6,975 nt of DNA, taken from contig DRHD01000113.1 of the NCBI GenBank assembly GCA_011049795.1, positions 1-6,975 on the forward strand. Reading direction: 5' to 3'. The notes under the pieces are model-generated. The model was not told the DNA's origin. It did no database searches and saw only the letters and a list, made by a program, of their open reading frames with translations. This document shows, one piece after another, positions 1 to 5,772 of the stretch. Position 1 is the first letter of the stretch, and every line of letters starts with the position of its first letter. This stretch comes from Porticoccus sp. (GTDB lineage: Bacteria > Pseudomonadota > Gammaproteobacteria > Pseudomonadales > Porticoccaceae). The position numbers and the translations under genes are program-made.

Positions 1-94
1 CCATTGCTACTGACACCATAAAGTAGGTGTGCCAGAGCCTCCCTGTGGTTCTGTGTTAAATACAGATAACGGGGGTCTGGCGAAATGGAAAACG
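1..94 (-). repeat. Left arm of 94-bp perfect inverted repeat (inverted copy of exeA 5' region)
   Basis: Base-by-base comparison shows that 1-94 is the exact reverse complement of 324-417, with no mismatch; the match breaks at 95 against 323. Read on the minus strand it encodes the same peptide as ExeA residues 13-44 (around PFSISPDPRYLYL to LLYGVSSNG). The arm runs off the left edge of the window, so its true length is unknown. It carries no start codon or ribosome site of its own here. On the plus strand it is closed by stops (TAA at 19-21 and 67-69 in the frame of the following fragment). It could be a rearranged partial duplication or a fold-back chimera of the assembly. Confidence 0.95.
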
Positions 95-96
95 CT

Positions 97-183
97 ATGT
101 ACTACCATGGAATTCTTGGACAATATGTTGAGAATGATCCTGGCTTAAGTTGTGGTGCGGTGCTTTCTCCCCCCAATCCATAA
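97..183 (+). CDS. Possible 3' end of an unidentified upstream gene, cut at the repeat junction
   Basis: From the junction at 95 an open frame runs to TAA at 181-183 and would encode a tail reading MYYHGILGQYVENDPG then LSCGAVLSPPNP. I do not recognise it. A strong terminator begins 18 bp after the stop, which is what one expects at the end of a real plus-strand gene. Going upstream, the frame crosses into the inverted exeA copy and hits a stop at 67-69. Any true upstream portion of this gene is therefore missing or displaced by the inverted repeat. A second frame gives a shorter open stretch (stop at 146-148), so the choice of frame is an inference. The ATG at 97 has no convincing ribosome site, so I read this as a fragment and not as a small complete gene. 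Confidence 0.3.
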   Translation: MYYHGILGQYVENDPGLSCGAVLSPPNP

Positions 184-201
184 TTTAAACATTTGATTAA
201 G

Positions 202-227
202 CGGCGGGCATTGCCCGCCGTTTTTTT
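202..227 (+). terminator. Rho-independent terminator upstream of exeA
   Basis: An 8-bp all-G/C stem (CGGCGGGC at 202-209 with GCCCGCCG at 213-220) closes a three-base loop (ATT) and is followed directly by seven T residues (221-227). This is a textbook intrinsic terminator on the plus strand. It would end transcripts arriving from the left edge and so insulates exeA, which needs a promoter within 228-275. I could not pick a convincing -35/-10 pair there. Confidence 0.93.
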
Positions 228-275
228 GTTATAAAACTGTTCCCTTCTAAATCAAACGTCTAGACTCTGTAGTAC

Positions 276-281
276 AAGGAG
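276..281 (+). promoter_or_regulatory. Shine-Dalgarno site of exeA
   Basis: AAGGAG lies five bases before the ATG at 287. This strong ribosome binding site fixes the exeA start. Confidence 0.88.
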
Positions 282-286
282 CCTTT

Positions 287-2116
287 ATGTATTACGAGTC
301 TTACTTCGAGCTCAAGGAATCACCGTTTTCCATTTCGCCAGACCCCCGTTATCTGTATTTAACACAGAACCACAGGGAGGCTCTGGCACACCTACTTTAT
401 GGTGTCAGTAGCAATGGTGGTTTTGTGTTGCTTACGGGCGAAATTGGGGCGGGGAAAACCACGGTGTGTCAGTGTCTTCTGGAACAGTTGCCTGAGAATA
501 CTGAGGTGGCTTATATCCTCAACCCCAAGCTCGAAACCTGGGAGTTTTTGGCGGCTATTTGTGACGAGTTAGGTATTCTCTACCCTAGTGATCACACCGG
601 ATTAAAACTCTACATTGACCTGATGCACGAACACTTACTGGTATCTCATGGTAAAGGCTGTAACACAGTTTTAATGGTTGATGAGGCACAAAACCTCACT
701 ACCGAGTTAATAGAACATTTACGGTTATTAACTAACCTGGAAACTCGCGAGAAAAAACTGCTGCAAATTATGCTGGTTGGACAGCCAGAATTACGTGACA
801 AAATTGCCCTGCCTGAAATGGAGCAAATGGCCCAACGAATTACCGCCCGTTTTCACCTGGGGCCATTATCAAAAAAAGAAGTGGCCGCTTATGTACGGCA
901 CCGCCTCAAGGTGGCCGGGGCAGAACATGAATTGTTTACCCGAGATAGTCTGAAATTGCTGTGGAAATTTACGGGAGGTGTGCCACGGTTAATCAATATT
1001 ATTTGTGATCGTGCACTATTGGGTGCCTTTAGCTCTAAGCGGGAGAAGGTAGACCATACCATTCTGGAGCAGGCTGCTCATGAAGTGCTGGGTATTAAAG
1101 GGCATCTCAGAAACCCTACTGTACTCAGGTGGGTCTCGGGAATAGTGGTGTTGTCAGTAATGGGGGTCGCCTTTGCGGGTGCCTATTACTTTAGGAATAA
1201 CCTGTCGCCAGAGGTTCCACCGATTACAGATACGGGTTTGACAGAAAATCCATCGCCAGTGACGTTGTATGAAAAACCATTGTCCAAAAAAACGGTGCCT
1301 GAAGTTGAGCTAGTTGAGATGGAAGTGATGCAGCCAGAACCTGTAGCGATAGCATCGGTTGCTGACCCGGTAAAAGTTCTCCCAGTATCTGATTCGTTGG
1401 AGGTGATTTCTGCCCCTGTCGCGGCTTCTGCTCCAGTTGAAGTTGCCGGTCTTCCTCAGTTAGCAGCTCAGCCAGAATCTCAGTCAGTACTTCAGTTTCC
1501 CGATGACTCATCACCCAAGGCGTTAGAGTTATCAGCCTTTAATGCGTTGTTCCGTCGCTGGGACCTTAATTACCTGCCAGAGTCGGGGGTTCATCCTTGC
1601 CAGTTCGCTTCAACGGTGGGTCTGGGTTGTTTGAGAGGGCAAGGTAATTTACCCATTTTACAATTGCTCAATAGACCTGCGCGGGTCACCTTATATGATC
1701 AGCAGGGTAGAGGTTATCCCGCATCATTTCTGGGGGTTAGTAGTAGCGGGAGCGATATTGTTTTGGCCTTGGGTGGCGAAATTCAGCGGGTGCCGATCAC
1801 ATCGTTGGCTAATTGGTGGTACGGTGAATATTTGGTGTTATGGCATATGCCGGCAGGGTACCGGTTTCCATTGAAAGTGGGTGTTTCCGGTGGTGCGGTT
1901 GTCTGGTTATTACAACAATTGGGTGAGATTGTTGGGGATACAGGTGAAAACACAGTCAATCAAACGTATACCAAGGAGCTTGAGAGTAAAGTGAAATTAT
2001 TTCAGCTCAGTCATAGCCTGATACCCGATGGTATTGTTGGGCCGAGAACAATCATCGCTCTGAATAACCAGTCTGATGCAAAACTGCCCAAGCTCAGCAC
2101 GACGGTAATGGAATAG
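287..2116 (+). CDS. exeA: ExeA/GspA, type II secretion AAA+ ATPase with peptidoglycan-binding domain
   Basis: This 609-residue protein is the ATPase of the ExeA-GspB inner-membrane complex, which lets the type II secretion secretin assemble through peptidoglycan (family knowledge). Seen in the sequence: the typical start MYYESYFELKESPFSISPDPRYLY; Walker A GEIGAGKT at residues 51-58; Walker B VLMVDEAQ at 128-135; a sensor-1-like LVGQPEL at 163-169; conserved QRITARF at 183-189; and GVPRLIN at 231-237 at the sensor-2 position. One membrane span lies at about 280-302. A Pro/Val/Glu-rich periplasmic linker follows (about 305-415), then a region resembling the degenerate C39-peptidase-like module of GspA (about 425-520, Cys438 and Cys448). 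A PG_binding_1 domain sits at about 561-594 with the signature PDGIVGPRT. The protein is somewhat longer than Aeromonas ExeA, apparently through the linker. It is followed after 4 bp by gspB, so the two form an operon. Codons 13-44 are duplicated in inverted orientation at 1-94. Confidence 0.95.
   Translation: MYYESYFELKESPFSISPDPRYLYLTQNHREALAHLLYGVSSNGGFVLLTGEIGAGKTTVCQCLLEQLPENTEVAYILNPKLETWEFLAAICDELGILYPSDHTGLKLYIDLMHEHLLVSHGKGCNTVLMVDEAQNLTTELIEHLRLLTNLETREKKLLQIMLVGQPELRDKIALPEMEQMAQRITARFHLGPLSKKEVAAYVRHRLKVAGAEHELFTRDSLKLLWKFTGGVPRLINIICDRALLGAFSSKREKVDHTILEQAAHEVLGIKGHLRNPTVLRWVSGIVVLSVMGVAFAGAYYFRNNLSPEVPPITDTGLTENPSPVTLYEKPLSKKTVPEVELVEMEVMQPEPVAIASVADPVKVLPVSDSLEVISAPVAASAPVEVAGLPQLAAQPESQSVLQFPDDSSPKALELSAFNALFRRWDLNYLPESGVHPCQFASTVGLGCLRGQGNLPILQLLNRPARVTLYDQQGRGYPASFLGVSSSGSDIVLALGGEIQRVPITSLANWWYGEYLVLWHMPAGYRFPLKVGVSGGAVVWLLQQLGEIVGDTGENTVNQTYTKELESKVKLFQLSHSLIPDGIVGPRTIIALNNQSDAKLPKLSTTVME
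324..417 (+). repeat. Right arm of 94-bp perfect inverted repeat, inside exeA
   Basis: This is the exact reverse complement of 1-94, covering ExeA codons 13-44. It sits in an intact, normally conserved coding region, so this arm is the original and the left arm the copy (inference). The two arms are separated by 229 bp holding the gene fragment, the terminator and the exeA start. Confidence 0.95.
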
Positions 2117-2120
2117 CGCA

Positions 2121-3170
2121 ATGTCTTATATATTAGAAGCTCTAAAAGAATCACAGCGTAGTCGGGATGAACAACCTGTCCCGGATATCAGCACGGTTCA
2201 AGCGTCACCAGAGCTTGATAGTGAACCTGAAAGAACTCATAGAGGGGGGCTGATTGCCCTGCTGGTGCTGATCGTTGTACTGGGTGCTGGTGGAGGTTGG
2301 TGGTTTGCCGGTCAGCCAGGAAAAGAAGATCAGCCTCAAGCATCACTACCAGTGTCACAACCCGTGCCATCACAACCGATTGCAGCCACCGAGGTGCAAG
2401 CTCCTATTATCCAAGACACACCGGCTGAAGAGGTTGTCGTTCAAACAGCGGTGGTGGCAGAGGTAGTAGAAGGAGTGGCCACTGAATCTGTACCCGAGAT
2501 GCCTGCCGTTGTCGATAAAGAACCTGTTGTGTCTGTGCCTGCAGTCAATGAAGCTGTTGTTAATGAAGTAGTAGTTAATGACGCGATGGTTGATCAGGAA
2601 ATAGTGAGCCCCATCGTTAAGTCAGTCCCAGATGAGGTTGTGGTTATTGATGAGCCACCAACGCCATTGATGGCAACAACTGAGGCTGTTGTCATTCAGG
2701 CTGAACCAGCGGTTGAAGCAGTTGTGCTTAGTAAAATTCAGCCTGACATCCAGCCGGAAACACAAGTCATGGTTCATGAGATACAGGCCGAACAGGTTGT
2801 TGCAGCCGCTGAGGCTCAAGTTGAGCCAGTAGCCCCGGTATCGGATATTGTGGATGAATCGCTTGTTCTTGAGTCAGAGAGTGAAGCTACTGACACATTG
2901 CCAGTAGCTGAGGAAGTACTGCCAGAGGTGGAGCAAGAACGGGTCCCTCACTACCGAGAATTACCTTTTGATATTCAACAGGGGGTACAAGGCGTTCACT
3001 TTTCTGTACATCTTTTCTCACCTAATCCAGTGCGCAGGTTGGTCAAAATCAAAGGTGTTGTTCACCGGGAAGGTAGTGAGGTTTCTCCAGGATTAATATT
3101 GGATGAAGTGGTACAGAATGGTGCTATTTTTACTTACCGTGATTACCGTTTCTGGGTACCTGTGCAGTGA
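2121..3170 (+). CDS. gspB: GspB/ExeB, type II secretion assembly protein
   Basis: This 349-residue partner of ExeA is anchored in the inner membrane and thought to help transport and assemble the secretin (family knowledge). Seen: the hallmark N-terminus MSYILEALKESQRSRDEQ; a single membrane span at about residues 42-64 (GGLIALLVLIVVLGAGGGWW); a very long low-complexity Val/Glu/Pro/Ala-rich linker at about 68-275; and a C-terminal GspB (T2SSB) domain at about 278-349, from YRELPFDIQQGVQGVHFSVH to the terminal YRDYRFWVPVQ. The linker is mostly acidic and contains a short five-residue tandem repeat. The start lies 4 bp after the exeA stop with only a weak GGAA at 2110-2113, so translation is probably coupled to exeA. 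No other gsp genes are in the window; a separate exeAB operon is a known arrangement in this class. Confidence 0.93.
   Translation: MSYILEALKESQRSRDEQPVPDISTVQASPELDSEPERTHRGGLIALLVLIVVLGAGGGWWFAGQPGKEDQPQASLPVSQPVPSQPIAATEVQAPIIQDTPAEEVVVQTAVVAEVVEGVATESVPEMPAVVDKEPVVSVPAVNEAVVNEVVVNDAMVDQEIVSPIVKSVPDEVVVIDEPPTPLMATTEAVVIQAEPAVEAVVLSKIQPDIQPETQVMVHEIQAEQVVAAAEAQVEPVAPVSDIVDESLVLESESEATDTLPVAEEVLPEVEQERVPHYRELPFDIQQGVQGVHFSVHLFSPNPVRRLVKIKGVVHREGSEVSPGLILDEVVQNGAIFTYRDYRFWVPVQ
2544..2603 (+). repeat. Degenerate 15-bp tandem repeat in the gspB linker
   Basis: Four consecutive 15-base units encode VNEAV, VNEVV, VNDAM and VDQEI (GspB residues 142-161). The first three share GTYAATGA at their 5' end. 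This points to slippage-type expansion of the flexible periplasmic linker, where exact sequence is little constrained. Confidence 0.6.
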
Positions 3171-3207
3171 GCCTAACCCCGCCTTCTTCATAAGGGTTAA
3201 ATAGGTG

Positions 3208-3236
3208 GTACTTTAAAGTACTTTCTATAGTACTTT
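3208..3236. repeat. Three GTACTTT repeats with a 14-bp palindrome in the convergent gene end
   Basis: GTACTTT occurs at 3208-3214, 3218-3224 and 3230-3236. Bases 3208-3221 form a perfect 14-bp palindrome (GTACTTTAAAGTAC). The last copy overlaps the end and stop region of the minus-strand oxidase gene. The 54-bp gap 3171-3224 between the two convergent genes also holds a weak 6-bp inverted repeat (TAACCC 3174-3179, GGGTTA 3194-3199) without a T-run. I see no clear intrinsic terminator for either gene. Confidence 0.6.
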
Positions 3237-4610
3237 GCCGCAATTGAGTAGGCATTTTGGGTCAAACAGTTGCTTCAACTGGCGCATTACATCAATTTCA
3301 GTCTCATTCCGACTGAAGTGCAGGTAAGGTTTTTTCTCCAGACCAATACCGTGTTCCCCCGAGATGGAGCCTCCTCGGTTTTGTAGGGGTGCGTAGACTG
3401 CGTGTTCGACCGCTTCTTTTCTTGCAGTGGAGTCTTCATTGAGTTGCACGGCCACATGCAGGTTGCCATCACCCAGATGTCCCAAAATTCCCACAAACAA
3501 GTTATTGCTAATGGCGTTTAAGTTCTTCTGCATATCTTCCAGATAACTTTCCATTCCACTGATCGGGAGACTGATATCAAATAACACCAATGGCTGGTAG
3601 GACATCAATGCAGGAATATTATCCCGAATAGCCCACATGGCTTGCTGTTGCTGGCCCGATTCGGCGAGTACAGCATCAGTTATAAGGCCCTCCGACAGCG
3701 CGGTGTCCAGTGCTTGCAGAAACTGTTCACTATCGGATTCCTGATGAGCACCTGTCGCCTCAATCAGGATATAAAGAGGGTAGTTATCAGGTAATGGGGG
3801 TTTGCCCATGTCGTTGCTCATATGGTTAGTCCGGCAGGCGATGGCATAGTAACTGTGCCACATGGTTTCGAAGGCACTGAGTGCCCCTCCCAGAGATTTT
3901 TCCATATGGTTTAGCAGTTTGGCCATGTTGGAAAACTGGTCGGTGGCGACTAATGCTGAGATACAAACCGGCATTTTTGGTCGCAACCGCAATACGGCGC
4001 GGGTAATAATCCCCAGTGTTCCTTCGCTGCCAATAAACAAATGTTTTAAATCGTACCCGGCATTGTTTTTTAGCATCTGATTCATTGAGCTGAGAATGCG
4101 TCCATCTGCCAGTACGACTTCCAGCCCAAGCACCTGTTCACGCACCATTCCATAACGGATAACCTGGTTTCCACCGGCATTGGTGGCGATATTGCCGCCA
4201 ATGGTGGCGGTACCGCGGGCACCCAGATCCAGGGCAAAAAATAGATCATTGGCGTCAGCATTTTCTTGTACCACTTGAAGGGGAACCCCAGCCTGAACGG
4301 TCATGGTTCGATTGGTGGTATCAATGGCTTCAATGGTGGTCATTCTTTCCAGTGAAATGACTAGCTCATGTTCTCCAGCAGCACAGCCTCGTGTCATATT
4401 GGTACAGCCACCATGAGTAACCACTTTCTGCCCTGATTCATGACAGAGTTTCATGACCTCGCTAAGTTCAGCAGTATTTGCTGGGCGGATGATGGCAGAA
4501 GCCTGACATTCCCGCGCACCCCAGCCATCGGTAACCCGCTGAGTGCTGCCCTCCATAAGAAGGCCTTCTAGGCCTACCAGTGTTTGTATTTTGTCTAAAA
4601 AGGAATTCAT
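3225..4610 (-). CDS. FAD-binding 2-hydroxyacid oxidoreductase (GlcD / D-2-hydroxyglutarate dehydrogenase family)
   Basis: This 461-residue flavoenzyme of the VAO/PCMH fold is expected to oxidise a D-2-hydroxyacid and pass electrons to a quinone or another acceptor. Seen: an N-terminal FAD-binding domain (about residues 36-212) with THGGCTN at 65-71, the [22 protein letters not shown] stretch from 133 and [10 protein letters not shown] at 194-203; and a C-terminal oxidase domain (about 215-460) with GHLGDGNLH at 377-385, SGEHGIG at 417-423 and the ending [13 protein letters not shown]. His378, His385 and Glu419 match the metal-binding triad of D-2-hydroxyglutarate dehydrogenases, and His420 the likely catalytic base (from memory of that family). 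By eye, two other substrate-contact positions differ (see findings), so I do not name the substrate. Length is normal for the family. The start [13 protein letters not shown] aligns with relatives, but its Shine-Dalgarno site is weak. The gene appears to be its own transcription unit. Confidence 0.85.
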   Translation of the reverse strand: MNSFLDKIQTLVGLEGLLMEGSTQRVTDGWGARECQASAIIRPANTAELSEVMKLCHESGQKVVTHGGCTNMTRGCAAGEHELVISLERMTTIEAIDTTNRTMTVQAGVPLQVVQENADANDLFFALDLGARGTATIGGNIATNAGGNQVIRYGMVREQVLGLEVVLADGRILSSMNQMLKNNAGYDLKHLFIGSEGTLGIITRAVLRLRPKMPVCISALVATDQFSNMAKLLNHMEKSLGGALSAFETMWHSYYAIACRTNHMSNDMGKPPLPDNYPLYILIEATGAHQESDSEQFLQALDTALSEGLITDAVLAESGQQQQAMWAIRDNIPALMSYQPLVLFDISLPISGMESYLEDMQKNLNAISNNLFVGILGHLGDGNLHVAVQLNEDSTARKEAVEHAVYAPLQNRGGSISGEHGIGLEKKPYLHFSRNETEIDVMRQLKQLFDPKCLLNCGKVL

Positions 4611-4665
4611 GGCCTGCTAGTTACTCTTGTGGAGAACAGGTGTTAGAAGAAAGAAATTAAGCTAA

Positions 4666-4694
4666 ACAGTATCCTTCACTGATGGTGGTGGCAA
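4666..4694 (-). promoter_or_regulatory. Tentative sigma-70-like promoter of the FAD oxidase gene
   Basis: Read on the minus strand, TTGCCA (4689-4694) is followed after 17 bases by TACTGT (4666-4671). The -35 is good (5 of 6) and the -10 is poor (3 of 6); an overlapping GATACT is an alternative at 15-base spacing. It lies about 55-85 bases before the ATG in the 131-bp gap 4611-4741. Weak evidence, offered as the best candidate in that gap. Confidence 0.2.
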
Positions 4695-4715
4695 CTTATG
4701 GTGGTAAGCGGTGGT
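4684..4715. repeat. Three GGTGGT motifs upstream of the FAD oxidase gene
   Basis: GGTGGT occurs at 4684-4689, 4700-4705 and 4710-4715, at spacings of 16 and 10 bases, in the noncoding gap between the oxidase and DHH genes. The first copy overlaps the tentative -35 element. They could be repeated operator half-sites or simply G-rich sequence. Confidence 0.5.
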
Positions 4716-4741
4716 GATATGAGGCGGTTTTATACGCAGGG

Positions 4742-5701
4742 TTAGGCGTAGCTTTCTTCAAAGGCTTTAATAAAGTCATTGAGCAGATGAACGGGCAAAT
4801 CATTAATACCCGCAGCAGCCTCTCGGCCACCACCCGTGGGAAATTTCCGACAAAGGTCAGCGGCACCTTTCTTGTTATTCAGGGGTGCTCGGACACTCAC
4901 CAGGTAGCTGCCATTGCTCTTTTCAGTTAATACGGCGTGGGCGCGATTTGGGTGGTCGTTGGTGAGATCATTACTGAAAACACCACTGACTCGCCTGGCC
5001 CAGGGCTGATCTGGCAGGGTAAATATGGCTGTCTGTGCCGTGGTTTTTTCTGGGTTAATGCTTTTGGCAGATGACATATCTGAGTGATAGCCATTTTCGA
5101 GCTTTTCAAAATGCTCTCTGCTATCACGGATGAAGTCCAGTGGGTTGGCATAGGTGCTGGCCAATCGAAATAGTTCATCGGGTTTGAAGTGCAGATCGTC
5201 AAGGTCTGATCCGTAGCCGTTGTAGTTAATGTAGATACCGAGATTTTTCAGTTGTTCTAGCTGGGCTTCATTGAGGTCAATATTTTTAGCAAGGCCCTGG
5301 GCGCTTTTGTTCAGGTTGTCACCATAGGCGCCGACCAGAGCCCAAGCTGTATAGGCACTCTTTAGGTAGGCATTGACCAGCAGACTGGTACAAACATCGG
5401 GTGCTTCATTGATGATGCTGGTCAGTTTGGGTGACTCTGGAATATCTCCGGAAAAGTGATGATCCACATAGAATATATCTGTACCAGCGGCCAACAGCCG
5501 GGTCAGGTCATCGTGGTTTTTATCCATGGAGACATCAAGAACGGTGACCCGGTCACCGCTTTTAGCGTCAACACGTTTTAACAGGTTGATATCCCGTTTC
5601 ACGCCGGTAATAAGTGTGGCTTCGCGGGGTTCTGCTAATCGGAGCTGGGTGAGCGCACAGATGCCATCGGCATCACCGTTAAATACATCAAAATTGGCCA
5701 T
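4742..5701 (-). CDS. DHH-family phosphoesterase
   Basis: This 319-residue protein of the DHH/DHHA1 superfamily (RecJ, NrnA, exopolyphosphatase-like) is expected to be a metal-dependent hydrolase of a phosphoester or nucleotide, probably in the cytosol because no signal or membrane segment is visible. Seen: motif I FNGDADG at residues 7-13 (Asp10, Asp12), motif II VLDVS with Asp56, motif III VDHH at 79-82, motif IV GAYGDN with Asp128, and a C-terminal DHHA1-like segment with GGGREAAAG at 290-298. Two positions differ from the textbook motifs: Asn8 at the usual motif I His, and Arg293 where GGGH is common. It lies 71 bp downstream of sat on the same strand but beyond a terminator, so it depends on read-through or on a promoter I cannot see. 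Shine-Dalgarno is weak (GGTAG, about four bases before the ATG). The nearby sulfate-activation gene suggests a pAp phosphatase role by analogy with NrnA; this is inference. Confidence 0.82.
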   Translation of the reverse strand: MANFDVFNGDADGICALTQLRLAEPREATLITGVKRDINLLKRVDAKSGDRVTVLDVSMDKNHDDLTRLLAAGTDIFYVDHHFSGDIPESPKLTSIINEAPDVCTSLLVNAYLKSAYTAWALVGAYGDNLNKSAQGLAKNIDLNEAQLEQLKNLGIYINYNGYGSDLDDLHFKPDELFRLASTYANPLDFIRDSREHFEKLENGYHSDMSSAKSINPEKTTAQTAIFTLPDQPWARRVSGVFSNDLTNDHPNRAHAVLTEKSNGSYLVSVRAPLNNKKGAADLCRKFPTGGGREAAAGINDLPVHLLNDFIKAFEESYA

Positions 5702-5732
5702 GGTGCTACCGGCTAGTTAAAGTGTTGGTGGC

Positions 5733-5760
5733 AAAAAAGGGGCGTGCATCTGCAGCCCCT
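5733..5760 (-). terminator. Rho-independent terminator after sat
   Basis: On the minus strand AGGGGC (5760-5755) pairs with GCCCCT (5743-5738), with an inner three-pair extension, one bulged base and a four-base loop, and is followed by five T residues (5737-5733). It begins 12 bp past the sat stop and ends about 31 bp before the DHH gene start, so it should end or attenuate the sat transcript. Confidence 0.82.
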
Positions 5761-5772
5761 ACCCCGTGTTAA

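Noticed and set aside
226..254. Possible exeA promoter (TTGTTA with TCTAAA)
   Set aside because: The spacing is only 14 bases and both hexamers are mediocre; no better pair was found, so no promoter is called.
1224..1514. 96-codon minus-strand open frame inside exeA
   Set aside because: It overlies the low-complexity Pro/Val/Glu linker of ExeA, and the Leu/Gln-rich translation is what such a linker gives when read backwards.
3174..3199. Inverted repeat TAACCC/GGGTTA after gspB as a terminator
   Set aside because: The stem is only 6 bp with a 14-base loop and no T-run on either strand.
3862..4080. 72-codon plus-strand open frame inside the FAD oxidase
   Set aside because: It is antisense to conserved FAD-domain coding sequence and has no independent support.
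5726..5734. TTGCCACCA on the minus strand, shared with 4686-4694
   Set aside because: A shared 9-mer ahead of two genes could be a common element, but this copy has no -10 partner and chance is a fair explanation in GGTGG-rich sequence.
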